NCBI GenBank assembly: GCA_051453625.1
Contig: JBOZIK010000001.1
Location: 211,672,269 to 211,736,268 of the forward strand
Direction of reading: 5' to 3'
Length of the DNA: 64,000 nt
Origin: Welwitschia mirabilis
Taxonomy: Eukaryota; Gnetophyta; Gnetopsida; Welwitschiales
In this document: positions 22,999-32,760 of the stretch, piece by piece
Layout of the letters: every line of letters starts with the position of its first letter
Numbering within the stretch: position 1 is the stretch's first letter
Translations under genes and position numbers: made by a program
Notes under the pieces: model-generated
The model's database searches: none
Told to the model about the DNA's origin: nothing
The model's input: only the letters and a program-made list of their open reading frames with translations

Positions 22999-24159
22999 GT
23001 AATTTTTATTTTCTAGCTCCATTTTTTAAACTTAAAATATAAATACATGTGGTAGCCAGTGTGCTATTAAAAATCCTATTATTAATTTGCTCAATTTTTA
23101 ATGTCTCAGATTTGAAAAATAGCTTTAGCGATTGTAGCATACTCTAATTCCTACAAAATGAAATTTTAAGTACCCACAATACTTTTTAAAAACATTATGA
23201 TAGTATAATATGATTCCTAAGGAATTATAATATACCATATTTCCTAAGAAATGACATTGTGAGTACACCACAAGACTTTATTAGAAAATAGAGTTTATTG
23301 AACTCTATTTAGTGATGTGGAAATTTTCATTTTTTTGAATGAAAAATTGAGAATCTTTAGGCACCATGAATGACATTTAGACACAACTAAGAGAAATGTG
23401 GCTGCCTTTGTAGGAATGCAGAAAAATAGCTAGTTAGGATGCATTCCTAGCACATAAATTCAAGACTTAAGCTCTCCTTATGAATAATTTATTTGATAGA
23501 TTTTTTCTCAATCCTTTTAATGGTAAATTTCCTTTTCAATAAGCAAGCATTCAGCTAACAAGATCTAGCAAATGTTAAGCTTTATTTGTTCTCATGATTT
23601 TTCATTCAATTTGATTTCCCTTAGTTATTCCAGGGGAGTTAAAGTCTTAACCTTTTCTCTCATGTCCATCATCATGAATGTAGATCATGTCATGTAATAT
23701 TTTGAAAGCCTTGTATCATCTGACATGGAAGTTTAGTCACTATTTTTCTTTTCTTACTTTATGAGAACACCCATGTTGATTTCCTTCCCACTCTTTGGTT
23801 TTACATTTTTTTCTGAATGGTTTTATGTCGTCCATAAAATGACTTGTAACATTTCTGTTCTAGCCAACCTCCTTCAAAAAACACTGCAACCTAATCAATT
23901 CATTTTTCTGTTACATCCATGTGCCTTGTTTTTCTTATAGACAAATTTGCATAAAACTGAGTTTCAATGGGGTTGTGCTCTCACTGACGGCCCTTCTTTA
24001 GCACTCAACCTGCGCTTGTGGCATTTTAATTTTAGCATTCACTTCCTCAGCTCATGATCACTCACCCAGCTCACTTGCGGCATCAATCAAGTCTCTCTTC
24101 TCTGAATGTTCTAATATTATGTAGTTTATTCAATGTTAGCTTGTGGAATTTGTCTAACC
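22999..24159. other. Interior of the CACTA element, nothing recognised
   Basis: No open frame. A moderately GC-richer patch at about 23930-24100 could be another host fragment, but I could not identify it. Confidence 0.3.
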
Positions 24160-24345
24160 TTTCCCTTGAAAACTCAATGCAGCAATGCACATTGCAAACA
24201 AAAAAATGTCAGGCAAGAAGGTAGTAGTAGAGCACATATTGCTCTTTAAAGTTAAGGAAAGCACTATACTTGAAGTGGTTGAGGCCTGGCTTCTGTAGAT
24301 TAAAGAAATGGTTGCACGCAATAGATTCCTAATTAAGAGCATCCA
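24160..24345 (+). pseudogene. Possible stress-response A/B-barrel (Dabb) protein fragment
   Basis: An ATG at 24206 opens a 30-codon frame reading 'MSGKKVVVEHILLFKVKEST' and ending at a stop at 24296-24298. The frame is also open upstream to about 24165. 'VEHILLFKVKE' closely resembles the first beta strand of the plant stress-response A/B-barrel family (V-E-H-I-V-L-F-K-V-K). The region after the stop (I-K-E-M-V-A-R) does not clearly continue the domain. Evidence is one short motif, so the call is tentative. It would be one more captured fragment in the CACTA cargo. The minus-strand frames overlapping it look like shadows. Confidence 0.4.
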
Positions 24346-24696
24346 AATTCATAAAAGATAGCGAGGAGTCAAGGACATCAATGAAGAATCCATAGTTCTT
24401 AATTATTCCCATGTCAGAATCTAATTCCTTCATTTGTAGATTGAGATCAAGGGTTAAAAAATTCACGATGGAACTCCATGTTGAAACACACAAAATTTTT
24501 ATTTGGTAGAGAAAGAAAGAAAGAAATCCTAGGCAATAAGGAAATGGTAGACCTTGTGAGAGGGGCATATGCAATGACATATGTGGTGTGTAAGAAAAGA
24601 TTTTCAGAGTTCTGAACTAGTGTTATGAACTACAAAAATATTCTGTAGGTAAGAACCTTCAGCCTTGTAAAGAAAGACTAGACAGGTTTCCCAAAG

Positions 24697-25475
24697 AGTT
24701 TTGTTAAAGAGAGCCAGAAAGACTAGTTGATAGTTTCATTAGTCATGGAAGCTACAGAGGTACTTCTGATGATTAAAAAACCTGCAGTGAGATTATAAAG
24801 GGCTGTGAATAGAGAAAATGTTGTACGCTGAAAATCAAGTTACAACCATCAAGATTATGAGCAGCCAGATTTCATAGCTACATATAGACACTCTGTTCCC
24901 TTCACAAGGTTTTCCCCTTTCATGATCAAGGAATTTCAAGTAGCTAGTTTACTTTTTATCAAATTACAATGTTATGTATGCTCTGATGCTACTTCTCATT
25001 ATTGCTACTAAGACTTTTAAAAATTTATGTAGTAGTGCAAACATATATACTTCATAAGGAATTTTTAGATTTAATATAAGAATATTTTTCATGATAGCTT
25101 CTTCCTTGTGTTCACCTTTTCCTAAATTCCGGATTCTATAGTCAACGTCTTACCTTCTCCTTTATTTTTCTTAGAATCTTAGTTTTTAAGTTTATGAATT
25201 TGTTTTATTACTAGTCTATAGATTCTATTATTGTAAATCATAGATTTGAATTTTTATTTAAATGAGAAAGGCTTGTAAGGTGTTTATTTGATAAAACACC
25301 TCAAAAGGCGTTTAAGGCATTCATTTCGTGAAATGCCTCAAAAAGGCTTTTAAGGTAGTTCTTTCGCGGCATCTCAGTAAAAACGCAATGTTTTATAAAG
25401 CGTTTTGTGAAGAAACGCCTTAAAAGCTTTTAAAACGGTTTTTTAGTCCTTTTAAAGCCTATATTTCTTGTAGTA
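24697..25475 (-). repeat. CACTA outer right arm and terminus
   Basis: Homologous to the internal arm at 17371-18283. Subterminal units at about 25260-25450 alternate AAGGxxTTT and AAAxGCCTT forms, several with CG (AAACGCCTTAAAAG). The terminus ...CCTATATTTCTTGTAGTA is followed by ATC, matching the left flank. Confidence 0.8.
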
Positions 25476-25478
25476 ATC
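25476..25478. repeat. Target site duplication ATC, right copy of the CACTA insertion
   Basis: Identical to 10956-10958; see the CACTA element for the supporting frame argument. Confidence 0.75.
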
Positions 25479-25910
25479 TCAGAGTTTTTTGCCACTATGT
25501 GTGTGAAAAAAGACTTAAACTCATTGACACGTTGATTCATATCTCTTGATTCTTCCAATTTCAAGCTACATAATTGATGCTTTCGATCTTACTTAGATTT
25601 TATTTGCATTGGATCCAAAAAGTTTGTTTAATTCATCCCAAACTTCTTTTGACGACTTAGTTAAATCAATGTAATGAAGATAATCATCTTCAATGCTGAA
25701 ATGAATGAGGAAGGAAGCCTCTTAATCTACTTCTTCCCATTTATCAACTTTATTTGCATCTTTAATCTTTGGATATTTGCCACTTATTACCTTCCAGACA
25801 ACCCTATTAATCAATAATAGTTGCATTTTGAATTTGCCACGCATAAAACTTCTTTCTATTAAAATTTAGAATTTCATTACTTAATATTTTCTTTGTTTAA
25901 AGTTAACCCA
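25476..25910 (-). pseudogene. Copia gag, N-terminal part
   Basis: The minus-strand frame contains 'KKFYAWQIQMQLLLINRVVW' (with frameshifts), then 'SGKYPKIKDANKVDKWEE', 'LIHFSIEDDYLHYIDLTKSS' and 'KEVWDELNKLFGS'. This is the usual order in the N-terminal half of Copia gag: a W-K-I-like start, a W-E-E segment and the K-E-V-W-D-x-L core. It ends near 'FKSFFTH' before the CACTA terminus and continues at 10957. There are several stops and frameshifts, so no product. To the right it is cut off by the LINE at about 26 kb. Confidence 0.75.
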
Positions 25911-25962
25911 CCATGATTCACTTAATGGGAGTTGGCAATTTTACTCCTTTAAGACAATACGC

Positions 25963-25981
25963 TTTTTTTTTTTTTTTTTTT
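25963..25981. repeat. Poly-T run of 19
   Basis: A 19-base T homopolymer lies between the Copia gag remnant and the GC-rich LINE start. It could be the tail of a separate antisense retroelement insertion or slippage. It lies on the wrong side to be the tail of the plus-strand LINE. Confidence 0.6.
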
Positions 25982-26055
25982 AAACATCATCACAAAATAA
26001 CAAAATTAAGGGTTATATGTGTCCCTGTAATCTATCTGTTTTTATGGGTAAGGAA

Positions 26056-26600
26056 GATCGTCAAATCAGATACCATTTTGCCTGAGCGTGGAGGTGGCGA
26101 GGTGGCGAGCGGCTGAATGAGGCGAGCGTCTGTGCGTTTCAGTGTCTGTGCGTCCGAGCATGGCGGACAGCGTCTGGGTGGAGCGGTGGCTAGTAGGAGG
26201 GAGGTGGTGAGCGTTTGTTTGGAGCTTCTGAGAGTCTGAGCGCATCGTGCGGTGGGCAGGCCGAGCTACGGTTGGTAGGCGTTCCCTCTGGAGTGGGCGA
26301 CGTCTGAGTGAGGTGGCAGGCGGTGTCAGAGCAGCACGACGTTAGGAAGATGCAGCAAGTGTGTAAAACACCTGTGATAACAGGGGACGAGATCGGCAGT
26401 CAGACAGTACGACAACGTTAGTAGGAGCGGCTGCTGGCAGTTCAGTGGGGATTAAAACACAACGAGTCGCACGTTGTGTGGAGTGTTTGTTGGAAGAATT
26501 GTAAGAGCAGTTGGAAAAAGGCAGTTTGGAGCGAGGTGTGCAGAAGGCAAAAAAATCTAGTGCATGTAGATGCAACCAGTGCATGCTACAGATTTATTTA
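26056..26600 (+). promoter_or_regulatory. GC-rich, CpG-rich leader (probable LINE 5' UTR/promoter)
   Basis: Base composition changes sharply to GC-rich for about 530 bases, with repeated GGTGGCGAG, GAGCGTCTG and GTGCGTC words, then returns to AT-rich. It directly precedes an ORF1-like frame of an L1-type LINE, whose internal promoters are often GC-rich, so I infer a LINE 5' UTR. The frames inside it (for example 26342-26584 minus) look non-coding. Confidence 0.55.
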
Positions 26601-26617
26601 AAAGATAGATTGAGCAC

Positions 26618-27660
26618 ATGACAGCTTCAAACTTAACATGCAACAAGATCTTGCAAACACTTCAGATAATTCTGAAGAACTTGATTTTGTTAATAAAAAA
26701 CCAGAATTTAACTGTTGATATTGAATTTGAAGTTCTTAAAGATATTTATGATAAAATAGTCAAGACATTTAAACAATTTTATGCTATTGGTATTTTCATT
26801 GAGAAAATACCTTCTATGGGAGCCTTTCAGGGCTGCATTAAAAACAATAGGGTTTCAAAAATATCCATGTCACACTTGTTTCCAATTTAACTAGGAGGTT
26901 TCTCCTATTTACTGTTGAAACTAAGGGAATGGTAGATTGTGCTGAACAATAGCTTATTTAGAATGTATATGGTTCCTATGTTATTTTCAAACTTTGGGTA
27001 GAGATGTTTAATTTAGTTTAAAAAAAAAAGCCCAGGTAATATTCTAGTATGGGTTGAATTTCTAGGACTTCCCTCTCATTTTGTTGCTCATGTTGACATT
27101 TTAGCTTTCTAGTTAGGACAAGTTATTGGTATAGAATCTTATGTTGGTGTTCAAACCCATCCTCCCAAAAGGGTATGTGTTATTTTGATTTTGCATAAAC
27201 CTCTCCTAGAAAGGCTTAAATTCGAAGTTAAAGAAAAGGAATACATACAAAAAATAGTATACTTAACCTTACTTGAAGATGCCACTACTGTAAAGAATCC
27301 AATCCTATTTAGGCTCAATGCCCTAAATTGTTGGTCAAATTGGAAGAAAAGAAATTACTTCCAGAGAAAGTGGCAATCGGACTTAAAAGCAAAGGTTTAA
27401 ATCTAATGTTTCAATCAAATCAAAAGAAAGTGGTCCTAATACAATTAATCAACATAAACCCAAGAAGTATGGTTATTCTTCACAGCAAGTTGAGAACTCA
27501 CAACTAAATTTCTTTTCACAAGAAGTAAAGGAATCGTAGGATCATGGGCTAATGGGGTCAGAGGGAATGAGAAGTCCCATTACTCAAGCAAATACCAATC
27601 GCACAACAAGCAAAAAAACCTATGCTTTAGTCACTAAGGATAAACCATCCCTTTTAGATA
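26618..27660 (+). pseudogene. LINE ORF1 remnant
   Basis: The first frame (26618-26890) has 'FKQFYAIGIFIEKIPSMGAF', matching the F-x-x-x-x-V-G-K-F-x-x-x-x-P pattern of the DUF4283 region found in plant L1 ORF1. After frameshifts come 'PGNILVWVEFLGLPSHF' (about 27030-27080), matching the x-V-W-V-x-x-x-G-L-P-x-x-x motif, and 'KPLLERLKFEVKEKEYIQ' (about 27196-27250), matching the strand before the zinc knuckle. The expected product is the RNA-binding ORF1 protein. The Lys/Ser-rich tail to about 27660 is typical. It is broken by several stops. Confidence 0.65.
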
Positions 27661-29729
27661 CTAAAGGAAAATCAGGCTTGATATAGAATAACTATGTCAA
27701 AGGTTTTCTAACCCAAAGGCAGACAAACCTACAACAAACAACCTAGAGTCGGTTAACTCTTTTAAATGGTTGAAGGTTAAGGATATTCCTCTAAGCTTTT
27801 CAACATGAATTGCATATCTTGGAATGTGAGGGGTCTCTCAGACCCCTTAGAAAAAGAATAGTCCAAAACCATATTTTGACCAAAAGGGTTAACGTAGTTT
27901 TTTCTTGTAGGAAGTTAAAATTCAAGGCTTTATCCTTGAAACCTTTTGTCAAAATCTTTTTGTTGATGGCTCGTTCAATTTTAACAATCATGAAATTCAT
28001 AAGGAAGAAGCAGCTTTCATCCTTCATAATAATTAGACAAATCATATCATAGATTTTGGTAGTTGTGTTTGAGTCTGCATTAACTACCTAAACCATATAT
28101 TTGATTTCTTATGTATTTACTAATTTATGGATTTTGCTTACTCAAACCTTACCAGAGGCCATTTGGATCACAGTTGACGACTTTAATATGCTTGAAAATT
28201 CTCGTGATAAAAAAGGAGGGAGAGTTGGGGGGCTAGATCTTTCAGAATTATTAGCTTGGATCTAGTTTAAAGATAAGTTTAATGTTTAGGATGGCAATCA
28301 TAATTATAAAACTTACCGCAATTCAAGATGTTTCACTTGGAATAATGCTCAAACAAGTAATGCCTATATCTCATCCTACCTTGATCGAGCTTGCTTATCC
28401 AGCAATAATATAGTGCCCTTTCAATTTGGAAAAAAGTCTACTAATTCAAGCAAATTATTCTCAAGTGTTGTCTGATCATTCTCCAATTTCTAAGTCAATT
28501 TATCCTTTCCTTGGGACCCCGTTATTTTCAACACTTCATTTTTACATGGTAACTCCCTATGCAATCTCATTCTTTTCTTCTAGAACTTATCTCTGAGGCC
28601 TACTAAAAATAATGATTGGATCAACTAATGGAATAATACCTCTGTTAGAGTTTAACACTTAGTCAAGTACTTTAAAAAGTTTTCAGTTAGAAACACTTAG
28701 CATTATAAGATGGAACCCCTTTCTAATATTCAGACTCATCAATTTAAGATTGATGGGGGAAATGGCATGAACTCAAAATTTTCAATTTTACTCTTAACTA
28801 ATAAGTTGCAACAAATCGAGCATCATCAGGCTTGCAATCAAAAATATCTAGCTCGTATTCTTAGCATCGTATGGGTGATCAGGCTTCTCCTTAGTTTTTC
28901 TACTTTCTAAAAGGTAATTCTTCCTCTCCTCGAATGAATATCATTTGTTTAGATAAAGGCTTATTTATTATGTAGGAAGACATCCTCTCAGAGCTACTCT
29001 CACTGTTCTAGCATTTTTGAGAAAGGGTCAATTTGCATGGAAAGTTTAAATCTTTGTCTTAGTGTGACTCCTCCTTTTAACAAATCTATATTTGAAAGAG
29101 AGAATCTGTTATCAAAGGCTGAGCTTATTATTGCTTTCCAATAATTAAAGGATGGAAAAGCTCCAGGTATAGATGTCTTCCCTATAGAATTCTTTAAACA
29201 TTTTTGGAGACATATAATTGATGATACTTATCAAGCTTACTTAGAAGCTCTTCATAATGGTTTTTTATGCAAAACATTGAATATGAGCATAGTTATATTT
29301 ATCTCTGAGTCTAGTGATGCTTCTCTAATCAATAGCTAGAGACCAATTACTCTATTAAATGTCTTCTACAAAATTATTGTAAAAGCTATTGCTAATACAT
29401 TAAAGAACTTTCTCCCTAATCTTATTAGAAAGGAGCAAACAACATTTGTGAAAAACAAATATATCTTAGACAATGTTGTTACAACTGTGGAATGCATGAA
29501 CTAGGTTTATTTTTCTTCCTAAAAAGCTCTTTTTTTGAAGCTTGGTTTTTCAAAGGCTTATGATAAACTAGATTGGACATATATCTTATGCCTCATCAGG
29601 CATCATAATATTGGGAGTGTTTTTGGAGATCATATCAGAATACTTCTATTAAATGCAAGAACCTTTATCTGTATTAATGATCAATTCTCTCCTTATATCA
29701 AATTAGGAAGATCTATTAAACAGGGATGC

Positions 29730-30367
29730 CCCTTGGCATCTTATCTTTTTATCATTTCAACAGATTCATTAGGAGCCATGATTAATTCTAAGAATCATAA
29801 TTTCNNNNNNNNNNNNNNNNNNNNNNNNNNNNNNNNNNNNNNNNNNNNNNNNNNNNNNNNNNNNNNNNNNNNNNNNNNNNNNNNNNNNNNNNNNNNNNNN
29901 NNNNNNNNNNNNNNNNNNNNNNNNNNNNNNNNNNNNNNNNNNNNNNNNNNNNNNNNNNNNNNNNNNNNNNNNNNNNNNNNNNNNNNNNNNNNNNNNNNNN
30001 NNNNNNNNNNNNNNNNNNNNNNNNNNNNNNNNNNNNNNNNNNNNNNNNNNNNNNNNNNNNNNNNNNNNNNNNNNNNNNNNNNNNNNNNNNNNNNNNNNNN
30101 NNNNNNNNNNNNNNNNNNNNNNNNNNNNNNNNNNNNNNNNNNNNNNNNNNNNNNNNNNNNNNNNNNNNNNNNNNNNNNNNNNNNNNNNNNNNNNNNNNNN
30201 NNNNNNNNNNNNNNNNNNNNNNNNNNNNNNNNNNNNNNNNNNNNNNNNNNNNNNNNNNNNNNNNNNNNNNNNNNNNNNNNNNNNNNNNNNNNCCCTTGGC
30301 ATCTTATCTTTTTATCATTGCAACAGATTCATTAGGAGCCATGATTAATTCTAAGAATCATAATTTC
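29730..30367. other. 488-N gap flanked by a 75-base direct duplication
   Basis: 29730-29804 and 30293-30367 are the same 75 bases with one mismatch, one copy on each side of the N-run 29805-30292. Removing the gap plus one copy leaves 45 codons between QGCPLA and the F-A-x-x motif, about the normal distance in LINE reverse transcriptases. The gap is therefore probably an assembly artefact, and open frames drawn through it are meaningless. Confidence 0.85.
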
Positions 30368-31066
30368 ATTCTTAGAGGAGTCTCACTTCTAAATGTTTCT
30401 GAAGTCCTTCACATTTAATTTGCATACCTTTCTTTTTTTGGAGTAGAGTGAGCAAAATGTTTAGGTTGCTCTAGAGGTGGTTTCCATTTACTGTAAAGCA
30501 TCTAACTACAAATTAAATATGGATAAAAATCAAGACATCAAAATTAGTTTTTTGACCCAACCATCTTTGTGCAATAATTTTCCTTTTAGGTGGCTTTCAT
30601 CAATAGACAAATTTTCTCTTTTAGTAATTCAGTTGACTCTTTAAGACACTCACAACTCTCTTTGGCAAAATGTGGTCAAGAAGGTTTGACATAAAATTCT
30701 TAAGTGGGATTCTAAGCCTCTCTCTCTTGAAGGAAGATTGATGGTCACAAAGCACATCTTGAGAGCAATTCCCATTTATTGTGTCTCTTTTATGGCTCCT
30801 TCAAAGAAGGCTACAGATTCTATCAGCAAGCTCCTTTGGTGTTTCCTCTGGGATGACAAGGAAAATCATAAAGCTTTTCATGGTGTAGCCTGAGATATCT
30901 GTCTTGCAAATAAAATGGTTGGAGGTATCTGCATTCCATCTATTGCTAGGCAAGCTGATCTTCTAGCCTCTAAATGGGTTATTTGATCCATTCGAGGAAG
31001 TGAAGCTTAGAAAGTGCTTTTTAGACATTACATTTTTGAAGGAAAAATTTCTTCTTCTACCCACTA

Positions 31067-31081
31067 NNNNNNNNNNNNNNN
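31067..31081. other. Assembly gap, 15 N
   Basis: Short N-run inside the LINE ORF2 remnant. Confidence 0.95.
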
Positions 31082-32201
31082 GAGTAACTGGATGATGACC
31101 AAGGAGAAACTTACATTACCAGGATCTTATCTCTTCCAGCAAATTTGGGGCTATTGGAATAAACTTAAAACTCTTTCTCTTGGAAGCCTCAAGGTCTTTC
31201 TCAATATAATTTGAATTTACAGTCCTTTTGGTGGTCTCGAACTTTTGAATTCAACTTCTTGCCTTTAGATCAGAATTTCAAGCCTAAAGCAAGAACATTC
31301 GCTCAAAAAGGCCTTCTTCATGAAGGCCAACTATTAGTCAATAATCAAGGAGCTATATCCTTTAGTTGGCAATCTAATAAAGTCCAATGGCAATACCAAA
31401 TGGGAGATCTTCCTCTTCTCAGACATGTGGAGTCCATTCTAAGCAATTTCAATTGGCTCAATGGCAATGACTCTTAGACAGATGAATGCTTATGGCCAAA
31501 TGGTCAAACAATGTGTCACTTTTCTCTTTCAAAGGCTTACTCTTACCTGGAAAATGGGTATGACCTTTAGACCCGAATGACTAAGAAGTAGAATTTAGAT
31601 TGATTAAAGGATAAATGGAGGCTTTGTTTCAGAAATTGTGGGAGTCCAAAGTGCAAACAAAACTTAAGTTTTTCTTTTGCTCTCTTTTTCATCAAGGTCT
31701 TCAGAGTGGTAACCGAATCCAATTTAGTGGAACTAGTCTCATTTAATGCCCAACCTGTAACATCAGTGAATCCATTCAACATGTTTTTTGGGAGTGTCAT
31801 GTGGCTAAGCAACTTTGATAGTGGTTATTCAACATGTTTGGAATCTCTTTCTCCTATCCTTTCTCTATTCTTATGCAAGATACAAAGCTGTCGTAGGAGT
31901 TGTCAGAGATCTTTTTCTTAATACTTTGCAATGAAATGCTTAATAGGCTATAATTCTTTTATGTTATCATCCTAGGGGGTGCAATTAGTATTTTCCTCTA
32001 TTTGTGGGCTTCGTTAAAGTTTGGTTGCTTAATCTAGCCTTGTAACCCCTCTTCATTCCTCTTGCATAAGACACTATTGTAAAAGATCGCAATAGAAAGA
32101 TTTTTGAGGCTCTGAAATCATCCTTCACTCTTAGTTCTATCAGGTTGATGAAGCTCTTACATGCAGATCTAGCCTTCAAAGTGAAGTCATTCACTCATTA
32201 G

Positions 32202-32449
32202 AAAACAAATGAGAGAATGCAAGAATGAGTAGCCAAAGAATGTTGTCTCTTACGTAGAGGTGTCCATTGTCCAGTATCACAATAGCGATTACTTGTTGCA
32301 GCACCACGCAATCTTTGTAAACATTAGAGCCACTGTGTCAATAAAATGGCGGTAATGGATAGAGAGTGATGGTGGGAGGGCACCTAATGACGATATTGTT
32401 GATGCTGACAGCCATGACACATAAGACAAAAGAGAAATTACGGTTGTGA
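32202..32449. other. Stretch after the LINE ORF2 stop, nothing recognised
   Basis: Slightly GC-richer than its surroundings; probably the LINE 3' UTR. No poly-A run is visible. Confidence 0.35.
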
Positions 32450-32760
32450 TAGGGCTTCGAATAGTCAGGACTATGCTAAAACTTGGTCATAGTCAATTAA
32501 CCAATTGATAAGAATACAAAGGTTGAGAATAGAGAAAGGTGAAGGGAATAACAAAAGAGAGATTCCATTTCCAAGTTTCACGAGATCAATGGGCACTGAG
32601 GCAGGGAAGCTACAAGATATTTTACAATAAAATGCAAGCTTACTGAACTTCATTCATCAATGAAATATAAATAATCAACTTACACACTAATAACAAGGGA
32701 TTTGATGTAATAAACTTATACAAATGACTTAGCTTATTTAGGATGCTTTATGGTCTAGGG
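32450..32760 (-). mobile_element. LTR-like end of the minus-strand Copia element (gag-proximal side)
   Basis: Contains the segment shared with 10215-10315 (AAGCTTA... CATxAATGAAATATAAATAAT... GGATTTGAT). On the minus strand it would precede the gag start at 25.9 kb once the LINE is removed, so it is the probable 5' LTR. Boundaries and primer site were not found. Confidence 0.4.

Larger units (their letters stand above)
10959..25475. mobile_element. Composite CACTA (En/Spm) transposon carrying host gene fragments
   Basis: The left end reads AACTACTAGAAATATTGG. The right end, reverse complemented, reads TACTACAAGAAATATAGG: 18-base terminal inverted repeats with three mismatches, close to canonical CACTACAAGAAATATAGG. 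Both ends carry arrays of subterminal AAGGCATTT/AAATGCCTT units in both orientations (10975-11160 and 25260-25450). ATC is duplicated outside both ends, and the element splits a Copia gag frame that is otherwise continuous. Size is 14,517 bases including a 100-N gap. No transposase was recognised, so it is probably non-autonomous. Cargo: a 226-codon frame, cysteine synthase exons, a MYB-CC exon and a possible A/B-barrel fragment. An additional canonical right end lies inside at 18283. Confidence 0.8.
26056..32201 (+). mobile_element. L1-like LINE, nearly full length but dead
   Basis: Order: GC-rich leader, ORF1 remnant (26618-27660), ORF2 remnant from 27805 (endonuclease, reverse transcriptase, C-terminal zinc knuckle) to a stop at 32199-32201. 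This is the architecture of plant L1 elements. Many stops and frameshifts and a ruined catalytic motif rule out activity. No clear poly-A tail or target duplication was found. It separates a Copia gag start (25.9 kb) from an LTR-like end (32.6 kb) on the other strand, so it probably inserted into that Copia element. Two N-gaps (29805-30292, 31067-31081) lie inside. Confidence 0.8.
27805..32201 (+). pseudogene. LINE ORF2 remnant (endonuclease and reverse transcriptase)
   Basis: The start reads 'MNCISWNVRGLSDP', the canonical N terminus of the plant L1 endonuclease. 'TVDDFNMLENSRDKKGG' (about 28170-28220) matches the G-D-F-N active-site block with Gly replaced by Asp. 'FTWNN' and 'SSYLDRAC' follow (28330-28400). 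In the reverse transcriptase, 'KDGKAPGIDVFPIEFFK' (about 29150-29200), 'FSKAYDKLDW' (29549-29578) and 'QGCPLA' (29721-29738) are present. The catalytic F-A-D-D has become F-A-Y-L at 30419-30430, behind a stop. The C terminus has the 'CPTCNISESIQHVFWEC' zinc knuckle (about 31748-31800). The last frame ends 'FKVKSFTH' and TAG. Confidence 0.8.

Noticed and set aside
24154-24580. Two minus-strand frames
   Set aside because: No family resemblance; the plus strand gives a better explanation for at least 24206-24298.
25963-25981. Poly-T as the tail of the neighbouring LINE
   Set aside because: That LINE reads on the plus strand, so its tail should be poly-A near 32.2 kb.
29535-30335. Long open frames across the N-run
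   Set aside because: They are open only because N codons cannot be stops. The flanking parts belong to the LINE reverse transcriptase on the plus strand; the minus frame has no support.
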